Assembly (NCBI RefSeq): GCF_014287585.1
Contig: NZ_JACOOJ010000008.1
Span: 110,901-174,900, forward strand
Origin: Parabacteroides hominis
GTDB taxonomy: Bacteria; Bacteroidota; Bacteroidia; Bacteroidales; Tannerellaceae
Direction: 5' to 3'
Length of the DNA: 64,000 nt
Of this stretch, positions 43,139-52,423 are shown in pieces. The notes under the pieces are model-generated. The model was not told the DNA's origin and did not search any database. It saw nothing but the letters and a program-made list of their open reading frames with translations. The translations under genes and the position numbers were made by a program. Numbering within the stretch: the stretch's first letter is position 1; the number at the start of each line of letters is the position of its first letter.

Positions 43139-44713
43139 TTATCCATTCTTCAACACATCGTCCTTGTCCGGTGCACCGGGTTCGGGTGTGGATTCCGGGT
43201 TGAAGGGGTTGAAGTAGTAGATGCCTTTTTCACCGAGGAATTGCAGGAAATAGGGGAGCTTCTGCATAAAGAGGCTGCATTCCTTCGACTTGGCTGGGGT
43301 CCAGGCGGATTCGGCTACAGCGACCAGGCGGGGGAATGTCATATAGTCCAGACGCTTGGCATCGGCTACACGTTCCGTCCAAAGGGAGAACTGGAGGCCC
43401 ATCACCTGGTCTTCATAATCGCGCGTCAGATGGATGATAGGTTCCGGGAAACGGTAGATATCCTCGATCGTGTTGTAACCGCCCCACACACGGCCCACCT
43501 TATGGCCGCCGTACTGGACGAAGTCGGCATACAACGGACGGCGCGGGGTCATAATCACCCGGTAGCCGTTTTCGAGCGCCTTCACCAACTGGTGTTTGCG
43601 GTCGTGGCGCCACCACATGATGACAGCCTTGTCGGGAGAGACACCGGCATCGATCATCTCGTCCCAGCCGATCATCGTCTTGCCCTTGGAAGCCACGATA
43701 TCGGCAGCGCGGCGGATGAAATACTGTTCAAGGCCCGTTTCGTTGCCTAAGTTCTTATCTTTGATGAACTGCTGGATTTCGGGATCGGTGAACCAGCTCT
43801 GGTTGCCGTAGTGCACCTCGTCGCCTCCGATATGGATATAGGGAGACGGGAACAGGGCGACGATCTCGTCGAGCACGTTGCTGATAAACTCGAACGTCTC
43901 TTCCTTGCAGGGATGGAACGTGAAATGCTGCCATTTGCCCTCGCCTCCGCCGGAGATTTCAGGATAGGAACGGCAGACGGCGGTAGCATGGCCCGGCATG
44001 TCGAATTCGGGAACGACCATGATGTGGCGGGCGGCTGCGTAGGCGACGATCTCCTTGATCTCTTCCTGGGTGTAGAACGTAGCGGGCGCTTTCGGATCGT
44101 GCCAGTTGCCGACAGCCCCTTCGGTGGTCAGCTTCGGATAGCGCTTGATCTCGATACGCCAACCCGGTTCGTCGGTCAGGTGCCAGTGGAACACGTTCAG
44201 GCGAAGGGACGCCATGATGTCCAGATATTGTTTTACCTTTTCCTTACCGAAGAAGTGGCGGCTCTCGTCGAGCATGAATCCACGCCAGCCGTAACGGGGC
44301 TGGTCCTGTATCTTGCAGGCACGCACGTTGCCTTTGCCGAAACGGGAAAGTTGCAGAAGGGCTTCTTTCGCATAGAACAGTCCGGCTTCGGAAGAGGCTT
44401 GCAGCAGGATGCTGTTCGGTTGGACGACAAGCGTATAGGCTTCATCGGCCATCTTGCAATCATTATTTAGTTCCAGGCGGATGGTTCCGCTGGCAGGCGA
44501 CGATTGCAGGCCGGCTTCCTTCAACTCGGTTTGCAGTCCGGCGGCTAACTTGTCGGCATACCCGCCATTGCCTTGTACTTGGAGATTCTTTCCAATGGTG
44601 AACGTACCTTTCGCGTTCTGCACCTTTGCCGGCGTCGGGAACAAAGGTTGTTGTGCCATCATCGGCAACACGAATAGAAATAGTAATGTGCTTAAATAAA
44701 TTAGTTTCTTCAT
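43139..44713 (-). CDS. GH20 beta-N-acetylhexosaminidase
   Basis: 524 residues. A signal sequence (LLFLFVLPMMAQ) exports it. The GH20b domain (about 25-140) precedes the GH20 barrel: WRGFMLDESRHFFGKEKVKQYLD, LNVFHWHLTDEPGWRIEIK, the catalytic pair in IHIGGDEVHYGNQ (Asp/Glu near 296-297), and IMWWRHDRKHQLVKALENG. Family members release terminal N-acetylglucosamine or N-acetylgalactosamine from glycoproteins and mucin. The C-terminal tail is short (FNPESTPEPGAPDKDDVLKNG). It is divergent from the C69 peptidase, with two REPs in between, and precedes the DUF3791 module. Confidence 0.95.
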   Translation of the reverse strand: MKKLIYLSTLLFLFVLPMMAQQPLFPTPAKVQNAKGTFTIGKNLQVQGNGGYADKLAAGLQTELKEAGLQSSPASGTIRLELNNDCKMADEAYTLVVQPNSILLQASSEAGLFYAKEALLQLSRFGKGNVRACKIQDQPRYGWRGFMLDESRHFFGKEKVKQYLDIMASLRLNVFHWHLTDEPGWRIEIKRYPKLTTEGAVGNWHDPKAPATFYTQEEIKEIVAYAAARHIMVVPEFDMPGHATAVCRSYPEISGGGEGKWQHFTFHPCKEETFEFISNVLDEIVALFPSPYIHIGGDEVHYGNQSWFTDPEIQQFIKDKNLGNETGLEQYFIRRAADIVASKGKTMIGWDEMIDAGVSPDKAVIMWWRHDRKHQLVKALENGYRVIMTPRRPLYADFVQYGGHKVGRVWGGYNTIEDIYRFPEPIIHLTRDYEDQVMGLQFSLWTERVADAKRLDYMTFPRLVAVAESAWTPAKSKECSLFMQKLPYFLQFLGEKGIYYFNPFNPESTPEPGAPDKDDVLKNG

Positions 44714-44759
44714 GGCATATTTATATTTAATTATTTCCTTACAGGGATTTTCCTCTTTT

Positions 44760-44824
44760 ACCGGGGGATTAATCCCCCGGCAAGGCAGGGATATTCCTCT
44801 TTTGCCAAAGGATTACCCCCCGGC
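44760..44824 (+). repeat. Two REP-type palindromes between divergent genes
   Basis: A good copy (44760-44781, ACCGGGGGATT..CCCCCGG) and a degenerate copy (44804-44824, GCCAAAGGATT..CCCCCGGC). Both have the TCTTTT leader and CAAGG tail seen in the arrays. Confidence 0.85.
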
Positions 44825-44883
44825 AAGAGGTAGCAAATATAACAAAATTTCATATCTTTAGCCGCAAAATCAAATATAATGCC

Positions 44884-46494
44884 ATGAATAGACTAATTAT
44901 CTTTATTATTGTACTTACCTGTTACGGGCACAGCCTCCGGGCACAGGAAATCGAATACTCCCGTCCGGTCAACACCCCCGAAAGTTGTACAAGCATCATG
45001 GTCGGCAAAAAAGCATCAGCCGACGGTTCGGTCATGACCAGCCATACCTGTGACGGGAACTACCGCACATGGATGGAGATCGTCCCGGCGGCACACTACG
45101 AGCGCGACACGACGGTAGCGATCTACAACGGACGGATGCACACCGAATATCCTGCCGACCGTACGCGGATGGAATTGAAGGGGACGATCCCGGAAGCCCG
45201 CTCGACCTACCAATTCCTGAATACTTCCTATCCTTGCCTCAACGAGAAACAGTTAGGGATCGGCGAAACGACAATCTCCGGACGCAAAGAGTTGCAGAAC
45301 AAGAAAGGGATGTTCATGATCGAGGAGTTGGAAAAGATAGCCTTGCAGCGTTGCACGACGGCACGCGAGGCGATCCGGCTGATCGGACAGTTGGTTGCCG
45401 AACATGGCTACGGGGATTCGGGCGAATGCCTGACGATTGCCGATCCGAACGAGGTCTGGCATTTCGAGGTGTTCGGCGAAGGGCCGGACAAAGTCGGGGG
45501 CGTATGGGCGGCTGTCCGCATCCCGGACGATCATGTGGGGGTATCGGCCAATATCTCGCGTATCTCGACGCTCGACCTGAAAGACAAGGATCGTTATATG
45601 GCTTCGGAAAATGTATTCTCCGTTGCCCAAAAGATGGGGTTCTGGGACGGCAAGGAACCGTTCAAGTTCTGGAAAGCCTATAGCGGGGGCAACTATTTCG
45701 GCGAGCCGAAGGCATTCAGCATCCGCGAGTATTTCATCCTGAACGCACTGGCTCCTTCGCTCAAACTGTCGTACGATGCGGAAGAACTGCCGATCAGCGT
45801 GAAGCCGGACAAAACGGTTGCCGTAACAGATGTGATGGCATTGTTGCGCCAGACCTACGAAGGGACGGAATGGGACATGACGAAGAATCTGAAAGTGGCT
45901 GTCAAGAACAGGGAGACAAAGGAAACAGATACGATCACGAGTCCGGCAGCTAATCCCTGGATGGGAACAGATATGCTGAATATGCTGAACGGTGTGAAGG
46001 AAGGGACAGTGGCACGCAATCGCCTGGTAGCAGTTCCGCAATGTTCTTATTCGCACGTGATACAGCTTCGCAGTTGGTTGCCGGATGCCGTGGGCGGCGT
46101 CGCCTGGCTGTCGTTCGACAATCCGGGACAGAGCCCGCGTATCCCGATCTTTGCGGGTACGACAGACCTGCCGGTTGCTTTCGGTATCTGCGGACAGCAC
46201 CGCCACCGTGAGGATGCCATCGTCTGGAAATACCGGACGGCAAACAAGTTGGCTACGGTCCGCTGGGGACTGACCAAAGACAAGATCAACGGTGCAGTCG
46301 CCCACTTCGAGGAAAAGGGCTTATCGGAAATGACTTTCGTGGAAAGCCGCTACAAAGAGTTGCAGGGCGGCAAAGGGGAAGAGGCCGCACGGGCTTTCCT
46401 GACTGGCTACACGGCTGACTTCGCAGGAGCGACAATCCTGCGCTGGCAGGAGATGGCGGACGAGTTCTGGAAGATGTTCGCGAGGGGATTTTGA
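44884..46494 (+). CDS. C69 family (PepD-type) dipeptidase
   Basis: 536 residues. A signal sequence (LIIFIIVLTCYGHSLRAQ) precedes the mature region with Cys35 in ESCTSIMVGKKASADGS, the N-terminal nucleophile of the C69/Ntn-hydrolase family. Further landmarks are SHTCDGNYRTWM, IGETTISGRKEL, GYGDSGECLTIADPNEVWHFEV and NPWMGTDMLNMLN. It should split dipeptides in the periplasm. A promoter-like TATCTTTA is at 44853-44860. It lies 35 bases ahead of the C1 peptidase on the same strand, so peptide breakdown genes are paired here. Confidence 0.9.
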   Translation: MNRLIIFIIVLTCYGHSLRAQEIEYSRPVNTPESCTSIMVGKKASADGSVMTSHTCDGNYRTWMEIVPAAHYERDTTVAIYNGRMHTEYPADRTRMELKGTIPEARSTYQFLNTSYPCLNEKQLGIGETTISGRKELQNKKGMFMIEELEKIALQRCTTAREAIRLIGQLVAEHGYGDSGECLTIADPNEVWHFEVFGEGPDKVGGVWAAVRIPDDHVGVSANISRISTLDLKDKDRYMASENVFSVAQKMGFWDGKEPFKFWKAYSGGNYFGEPKAFSIREYFILNALAPSLKLSYDAEELPISVKPDKTVAVTDVMALLRQTYEGTEWDMTKNLKVAVKNRETKETDTITSPAANPWMGTDMLNMLNGVKEGTVARNRLVAVPQCSYSHVIQLRSWLPDAVGGVAWLSFDNPGQSPRIPIFAGTTDLPVAFGICGQHRHREDAIVWKYRTANKLATVRWGLTKDKINGAVAHFEEKGLSEMTFVESRYKELQGGKGEEAARAFLTGYTADFAGATILRWQEMADEFWKMFARGF

Positions 46495-46538
46495 TTAATT
46501 GAAAATTAAGAATTAAGAATTAAAAAATAATGGATGTT

Positions 46539-47708
46539 ATGAAATCACTTATTCTATCTTGCATGTTGGCGTTCTCTGCTTCGGCGGCGTTCGGCCAGGG
46601 GTATCAGTTTACAGAGGTGGTAACGGTTCCCGCTACCTCGGTTAAGAACCAGGCGGCAACGGGGACTTGCTGGTGCTTTGCCACGACTTCGTTTATGGAA
46701 TCCGAGCTGCTCCGTATGGGGAAGGGCACGTATGACCTTTCGGAGATGTTCATCGTCCGCCAGAAATACATGAACCAGTTGCAGGACAACTACCTGCGCC
46801 GTGGGGACGGAAACATCGGACAGGGCAGCCTTTCGCATACCTTTATGAACGCGTATCGCCAGGTGGGGATCGTACCCGAAGAGGTCTACACGGGTATCAA
46901 CTACGATTCCGAACGGCATAACCACAGTGAGATGGTCCGCTATATGCATGCCATTGCGGATGTGGCGGTGAAGACGAAAGCACGCAGTCCGGAATATTAC
47001 AAACTGGTCGACAACCTGTTCGACACCTATTTAGGGAAACTGCCGGAGAAATTCACGTACAAAGGAAAAGAGTACACGCCGAAGTCTTTCGCCGAATCGT
47101 TAGGTTTGAATATGGACGACTATATCGAACTGACCAGCTTCACGCATCATCCGTATTACGTGAAGTTCGATGTGGAAGTGCCCGACAACTGGGAACATTC
47201 CCTGATGTACAACCTGCCGCTCGACGAAATGATGGAGACGGTGGATTATGCTTTGACGAGCGGCTATACGGTATGCTGGGACGGTGACGTGAGCGAGAAG
47301 GGATTCTCCTTTACAAACGGCGTCGCCATCAACCCGGAGGTAAAGAAGGTGGAAGACCTGTCTAACACGGATCGCGCACGCTTCGAGAAATTGAGCGATA
47401 AGGAACGTCTGGAAGAAGTCTTCAAGTTCGAACGCCCTTATCAGGAAATCAACGTGACCCCGGAGGTTCGCCAGGCGGGCTTCGAATCGTTTGTCACCAC
47501 CGACGACCACCTGATGCATGTGACCGGCATCACCAAAGACCAGAACGGCACGAAATATTACATCACCAAGAACTCATGGGGAACCGACCGCAACAAATTC
47601 GGCGGCTACCTGAACATGTCCGAGAGCTTCGTCCGCGCCAAAACCATCTATGTGATGGTTCATAAGGATGCGATACCGAAGGAGATCAAGGCAAAACTTC
47701 ATCTTTAG
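46539..47708 (+). CDS. C1 (bleomycin hydrolase-like) aminopeptidase
   Basis: About 389 residues from the ATG at 46539; an ATG at 46530 is also possible and the signal (MKSLILSCMLAFSASAAFG) is within either. The papain-like site has the Gln and Cys in QAATGTCWCFATTS (Cys47 counting from 46530), the His in DDHLMHVTGI and the Asn in YYITKNSWG. The order fits bleomycin hydrolase/PepC-type peptidases. Unlike the cytoplasmic members it is exported, which is common in Bacteroidales. It probably trims peptides in the periplasm together with the C69 dipeptidase upstream. Confidence 0.9.
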   Translation: MKSLILSCMLAFSASAAFGQGYQFTEVVTVPATSVKNQAATGTCWCFATTSFMESELLRMGKGTYDLSEMFIVRQKYMNQLQDNYLRRGDGNIGQGSLSHTFMNAYRQVGIVPEEVYTGINYDSERHNHSEMVRYMHAIADVAVKTKARSPEYYKLVDNLFDTYLGKLPEKFTYKGKEYTPKSFAESLGLNMDDYIELTSFTHHPYYVKFDVEVPDNWEHSLMYNLPLDEMMETVDYALTSGYTVCWDGDVSEKGFSFTNGVAINPEVKKVEDLSNTDRARFEKLSDKERLEEVFKFERPYQEINVTPEVRQAGFESFVTTDDHLMHVTGITKDQNGTKYYITKNSWGTDRNKFGGYLNMSESFVRAKTIYVMVHKDAIPKEIKAKLHL

Positions 47709-47725
47709 TGAACAGCACCTATGTA

Positions 47726-47748
47726 GGCTGGCGTGTCTCACGCCAGCC
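47726..47748. terminator. Hairpin between convergent genes
   Basis: Perfect 10-bp stem GGCTGGCGTG/CACGCCAGCC with a 3-base loop, 18 bases past the peptidase stop and 18 bases before the end of the convergent ATPase gene. It has no T-run, so its role as a terminator is only likely. Confidence 0.5.
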
Positions 47749-47765
47749 GCTTGTGCTTCAGATTA

Positions 47766-49340
47766 TCAGTGGCCTTCCACCACCCACTTCTCGATATTGC
47801 GGGTTTCGGAAGAAAAGTTTACGCCGATTTTGACTATCTTCCGCCCATCAGCGATAAAGGGCTGGATATATTGTTTATCGTTGATTTGCTGCAACGCCTC
47901 CTCAGCCGTTCCATTCAGCTTAAACTCCATTACATATATATAACGATCCGTTTCCAAGACCAAGTCGATACGTCCACGGTTCGTATGATATTCCACCTTT
48001 GTATATAATCCTATCAGGCGGAAGATGATAAACAAGACGTTCTGGTAATGAAGTTCCGTGTCACGCTCAGGCTTCAACCCGGTAATCGTTTCGTAAGGAG
48101 TGTCGGCAAAAAAGCTTTGCAAACGACGGAAGAAGGCATCATAATCACCTCCCTCTATCTCACGGACGAAACGACCGATTTCAAATGGAGTCTTCGATGC
48201 GCTGACATTGGCATAATAAGGCAATAGGTATTTGACAAAACCCTCTTCAACTTCTAAATTCGGGAAGCCCAGCCGGTAAGTTCCAAAACGGGGGTCATAC
48301 CCCTTGATCGTCAGATAGCCACTCTGATAGATGACCGGGATCGGATCTGAGTCGACCGAATCCACACCGTCAAGCGTTTCAGCATCGGTCTCTTCATGCG
48401 CCAAACGGTCCAGGTCGTAATGATGACGTTTCAGGAGCTCGACTAAATAGGAAGGTGTACCGGTCGCAAACCAATAGCTGCCAAATTCACGATTCTTAAA
48501 GGCATGAAGCAAACTGAACGGGTTATAAACACCCGCTGTATCAGGTGCAAAATGGTAACCGTCGTAATGACGACGGAGTTTGTCACACAATTCTGATTCC
48601 GTCAGGCCCAATGATCGTGAAAACTCCGGCAATTCATCTCCCAAACTGTCCTGCAATTCCTGTTCGCTGATGCCGCACAATTCGTTATAGTTCCGGCGAA
48701 ACGAGATGTCTTCCAAATTGTTCAGGTCACTGAAAACACTCACCTTGCTAAACTTGGTAACACCTGTCAGCATCGCAAAACGGATGTAACCGTCAGCACT
48801 TTTCAATGCCCCATAAAAAGATTTCAACAAACTGCGATAGGCTTCCTGCAATTCCGGCCGACCGATCGCCTGCAACATCGGTTTATCATATTCATCGATC
48901 AGGATGACAACGCGTTGTTCCATCTTTCGGCTCGTACGTTTTATGATTCCTTCAAAGCGGGTAGCCAATGATTTTTCCGCAGGCTCTGCGCCACACTCCT
49001 TCTCCCATCCGGTCAACGCGATATTCAATTTCTCCTTCAGGCTGTCCACCGAATTATATTCCTGAGTATTCAAATCGAGATGCAGAATCGGATATCGCGC
49101 CCAATCTTTCTCCAACTGCTCGATGGCCAATCCGGCAAAGAGTTCTTTCTTTCCTTCGAAATAGGCTTCCAATGTAGACAGCAGCAAACTCTTTCCGAAA
49201 CGGCGCGGACGACTTAGGAAATAGTAACTTCCACTTTTTGCCAGTTGGTAGACGAGGGCGGTCTTGTCTACATAAAAATAGCCATCCCTCCGAATCTTCT
49301 CGAAGTTCTGGATGCCGATAGGGTAAATCTTATTGCTCAT
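47766..49340 (-). CDS. AAA-ATPase-like protein with DUF1703/PD-(D/E)XK nuclease-like C-terminus
   Basis: 524 residues, typical of a very common Bacteroidales family. The start reads YPIGIQNFEKIRRDGYFYVDKT, then FLSRPRRFGKSLLLSTL (P-loop-like, about 38-54), RVVILIDEYDKPMLQA (Walker B) and MLTGVTKFSKVSVFSDLNNL. The C-terminal part (HYQNVLFIIFRLIGLYTKVEYHTNRGRIDLVLET..YIYVMEFKLNG) shows the nuclease-like D-x..E-x-K order (DLV, EFK). Role unknown; a mobile or regulatory nuclease has been proposed for the family. The promoter TATCTTTG (49374-49381, minus) is 34 bases upstream. Confidence 0.85.
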   Translation of the reverse strand: MSNKIYPIGIQNFEKIRRDGYFYVDKTALVYQLAKSGSYYFLSRPRRFGKSLLLSTLEAYFEGKKELFAGLAIEQLEKDWARYPILHLDLNTQEYNSVDSLKEKLNIALTGWEKECGAEPAEKSLATRFEGIIKRTSRKMEQRVVILIDEYDKPMLQAIGRPELQEAYRSLLKSFYGALKSADGYIRFAMLTGVTKFSKVSVFSDLNNLEDISFRRNYNELCGISEQELQDSLGDELPEFSRSLGLTESELCDKLRRHYDGYHFAPDTAGVYNPFSLLHAFKNREFGSYWFATGTPSYLVELLKRHHYDLDRLAHEETDAETLDGVDSVDSDPIPVIYQSGYLTIKGYDPRFGTYRLGFPNLEVEEGFVKYLLPYYANVSASKTPFEIGRFVREIEGGDYDAFFRRLQSFFADTPYETITGLKPERDTELHYQNVLFIIFRLIGLYTKVEYHTNRGRIDLVLETDRYIYVMEFKLNGTAEEALQQINDKQYIQPFIADGRKIVKIGVNFSSETRNIEKWVVEGH

Positions 49341-49373
49341 GATACACGGAATTTTATTGAATCACCAGACAGA

Positions 49374-49381
49374 CAAAGATA
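49374..49381 (-). promoter_or_regulatory. -7 box of the DUF1703-type ATPase gene
   Basis: TATCTTTG read leftward. Confidence 0.55.
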
Positions 49382-49561
49382 CGTTTTTTTAAATACATCC
49401 GAAATGCCTGGGGAGATTATATCATTTTTTGTCATCATCATGACAAATGTACGGGTATAAGCAGATCTCCGAATGATTATCCATTATAATCCCTATTTTG
49501 TCTATTCTTTACCAGAAAGAAAAGGATTTAATTTGTACACGATAAACTTAATACCTGATTC

Positions 49562-52351
49562 ATGCGACGAATAAACATTTACCTCTTGTTGACAGGCCTC
49601 CTGATATGCCTGTTTGCATGTAAAAACAATCCCGCCCGCATTTCCTTGGGCGGGGAGTGGGAATTTGCATTAGACAGTACCGATAGCGGGATAAACGAGA
49701 ACTGGGCCGGACAGAATTTCAAGAATACGATCCAGCTCCCCGGAACAACCGACGATGCCGGGTACGGAACGCCCAACAAATTAAAACCTGCCATCCAAAA
49801 GCCGCAAGTCCTCCACCTGACCCGCAAAAACAGTTACGTCGGCCCCGCCTGGTACAGCAAAGAAGTCGACATACCTTCCGGCTGGAAAGGCAAAGCGATC
49901 GAGCTCAAACTGGAACGCGTCATCTGGCAAACATCCGTATGGGTGGACGGGAAACAGGTCGAAGGCATGCAAGAAAGCCTGGTCGCTCCGCACCTGTACG
50001 ACCTGACGAAACAACTGACTCCCGGCAGACATAAAATCACGATCCGCGTCGATAACCGGAAACGATATGATATTACGGCTGGCGATATGGCGCATGCCTA
50101 TACCAACGAGACACAGATCATGTGGAACGGGATAATCGGAGAAATAGCCCTGACAGCTAAGGATGCCGTCTCGATCCGCGACCTGCAAGCATACCCGGAT
50201 TATAAGAACAAGCAAGTAAAGGTAAAATGCCTCGTGAACAATACGGGAGCGGCAACATCCGGTTCCCTGAAAGCCGATATCCGGACGGCAACAAATCCCG
50301 TTATACAAATGCAACAACACGTGACGCTCCAACCCGGAGAAAACCGGGTCGAACTGATTTGCCCGATCAAAGGCGAAGTGAAGGTATGGAACGAGTTCAC
50401 ACCTACCCTGTACACCCTTCGGGCATCTATCCAGACAGATCCGTACAAAGATTCCCAAGAAATCAAATTCGGTTTCCGGGATTTGCGGAAGAGCGGACCG
50501 GCTTTGTTATTGAACGACCAGAAGATATTCCTCAGAGGGACGCTGGAATGCTGCATTTTCCCGCTTACCGGATACCCTCCGATGGAGCACGAAGGTTGGG
50601 CTAAGGTATTCGCGACTGCCCGCGAATGGGGGTTGAACCATCTCCGTTTCCATTCCTGGTGTCCGCCAAAAGCGGCATTCGAGGTGGCAGACTCATTAGG
50701 ATTCTACCTTCAGGTGGAACTCCCGCTTTGGTCGACCAATTTAAAAGAGGACGAGCGCGCTCCCTATCTATATGCCGAAGCAGACCGCATATTGGAAGAA
50801 TACGGCAACCATCCCTCTTTCTGCCTGCTCAGCCTGGGGAACGAGCTGCAATATGATTTCGAGTTCTTAGGCTCGCTCCTGAACCATGTCAAAGAAAAGG
50901 ACCCGCGCCATCTCTACACCACTACCTCCTTCACTTTCGAGAAAGGGCATGGTGATTGGCCGGAAGCGAATGACGACTTTTTCATTACCCAATGGACCCG
51001 GAAAGGATGGGTACGCGGACAGGGTGTATTCAACACGGAGCCGCCCCGCTTCGACAAAAACTACTCCGCATCGGTCGAGGGAATGGAAGTTCCGCTGATC
51101 ACACACGAGATAGGCCAGTACGCAGTTTATCCCGACCTGAAAGAGATCGAGAAATATACCGGCGTACTGGACCCGCTAAACTTCAAAGGAGTGAAAGAAG
51201 ACCTTGAGAAGAAGGGATTGGCAGACAAAGCGGACGACTACCTGATGGCGACAGGCAAACTGGCTGCCCTACTCTATAAGGAAGAGATCGAAAGGGCGAT
51301 GAAGACACCGGGGATCAGCGGCTTCCAACTGCTCGACCTCCATGATTTCCCCGGACAGGGAACGGCTCTTGTCGGTCTGCTCAATGCTTTCTGGGAAAGC
51401 AAAGGGGTGACAGAGGCGGCTACCTTCCGCCAGTCTTGCGCCCCGGTAACTCCGCTGGCCCGTTTCTCCAAAGCTGTTTATACTTCAGACGAACCGTTTG
51501 AAGCCGGTATCGAAGTGGTGAACTATAGCGATAAAGCAATCGAGAACGCTGTTATTGACTGGAAACTGACCGACCGTAACGGGAAATCTGTCGCACAGGG
51601 AGAGTTTCCGGCACGCTCATTACCTGTCGGGGAAAACAGCTCTGCCGGAACCATCCGTTGCCCGCTGAACACAATCGCAGAGGCTAAGGAATTAAACTTG
51701 TCGGCCACACTAAAAGGGACAGTCTATACGAACGAGTGGAAAATATGGGTATATCCGGCATCCTTATCCGTCGACAAAGGAGAGATAGTCGTTACAGACC
51801 GTTTAGCCGTAGCCGAGAAAGCCTTGCAAGACGGAAAGAATGTTTTATTCAATCCTCCCTACGAATCTTTGAAAGGGTTGGAAGGCAAATTCGTCCCTGT
51901 CTTCTGGAGCCCGGTGCATTTCCCCAAACAGGCCGGGACAATGGGATTATTGCTCGATCCGGCCCATCCGGCATTCGCCCGTTTTCCGACCGACGGACAC
52001 ACCGACTGGCAATGGTGGAGACTCACGACACAGTCGAAGACACTCTGCATCGACAGCCTGTATACCGAAGTGACTCCCCTCGTCGAATGTGTGGACAACT
52101 TCGCCAACAACCGCCGCCTGACCAATCTGTTCGAGACGAACTGCCTGAACGGTAAACTGATCCTATGCAGCATGGATCTGCTTCATGAACAGGAAAAGAA
52201 TCCGGAGAAGAAACAGTTGTTATACAGTCTTGTAGAATATATGAAATCCGAGGCTTTCAATCCCGCGTCGCATACTTCTCCTGATGTTATCACCCGGTTT
52301 CTGACTGCCGGACAATCAAGTTCACGGGAAAAACCCGAATCCATTTACTAA
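49562..52351 (+). CDS. GH2 family glycoside hydrolase (beta-galactosidase/glucuronidase-like)
   Basis: 929 residues. Lipoprotein signal LLTGLLICLFACKNNP. The GH2 sugar-binding jelly roll (FALDSTDSGINENWAG, IQLPGTTDDAG, YVGPAWYSKEVDIP) is followed by an immunoglobulin-like domain and a TIM barrel. The acid/base Glu is in LSLGNELQ (near 427) and the nucleophile in THEIGQY (near 515). It releases terminal beta-linked galactose, glucuronic acid or a similar sugar at the cell surface. A weak promoter-like TAATTTG is at 49529-49535. It is the first of three rightward enzyme genes ending with the GH29 fucosidase. Confidence 0.9.
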   Translation: MRRINIYLLLTGLLICLFACKNNPARISLGGEWEFALDSTDSGINENWAGQNFKNTIQLPGTTDDAGYGTPNKLKPAIQKPQVLHLTRKNSYVGPAWYSKEVDIPSGWKGKAIELKLERVIWQTSVWVDGKQVEGMQESLVAPHLYDLTKQLTPGRHKITIRVDNRKRYDITAGDMAHAYTNETQIMWNGIIGEIALTAKDAVSIRDLQAYPDYKNKQVKVKCLVNNTGAATSGSLKADIRTATNPVIQMQQHVTLQPGENRVELICPIKGEVKVWNEFTPTLYTLRASIQTDPYKDSQEIKFGFRDLRKSGPALLLNDQKIFLRGTLECCIFPLTGYPPMEHEGWAKVFATAREWGLNHLRFHSWCPPKAAFEVADSLGFYLQVELPLWSTNLKEDERAPYLYAEADRILEEYGNHPSFCLLSLGNELQYDFEFLGSLLNHVKEKDPRHLYTTTSFTFEKGHGDWPEANDDFFITQWTRKGWVRGQGVFNTEPPRFDKNYSASVEGMEVPLITHEIGQYAVYPDLKEIEKYTGVLDPLNFKGVKEDLEKKGLADKADDYLMATGKLAALLYKEEIERAMKTPGISGFQLLDLHDFPGQGTALVGLLNAFWESKGVTEAATFRQSCAPVTPLARFSKAVYTSDEPFEAGIEVVNYSDKAIENAVIDWKLTDRNGKSVAQGEFPARSLPVGENSSAGTIRCPLNTIAEAKELNLSATLKGTVYTNEWKIWVYPASLSVDKGEIVVTDRLAVAEKALQDGKNVLFNPPYESLKGLEGKFVPVFWSPVHFPKQAGTMGLLLDPAHPAFARFPTDGHTDWQWWRLTTQSKTLCIDSLYTEVTPLVECVDNFANNRRLTNLFETNCLNGKLILCSMDLLHEQEKNPEKKQLLYSLVEYMKSEAFNPASHTSPDVITRFLTAGQSSSREKPESIY

Positions 52352-52369
52352 TATGTGAAGAAAGACTGC

Positions 52370-52406
52370 TATATTTGCCTTGCAACAATCGTTGCAAGGC
52401 AAATAT
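52370..52406 (+). promoter_or_regulatory. Perfect 16-bp-arm palindrome over a promoter-like box
   Basis: ATATTTGCCTTGCAAC, a 4-base loop, and its exact complement span 52371-52406. A -7-like box TATATTTG (52370-52377) overlaps the left arm. It lies between the GH2 and propeller-enzyme genes and could be an operator or a processing hairpin. Confidence 0.5.
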
Positions 52407-52423
52407 CGTATATACAGAAACAT

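Noticed and set aside
47726..47748. The hairpin as part of the REP family
   Set aside because: Its arms (GGCTGGCGTG) and flanks do not match the REP leader and tail.
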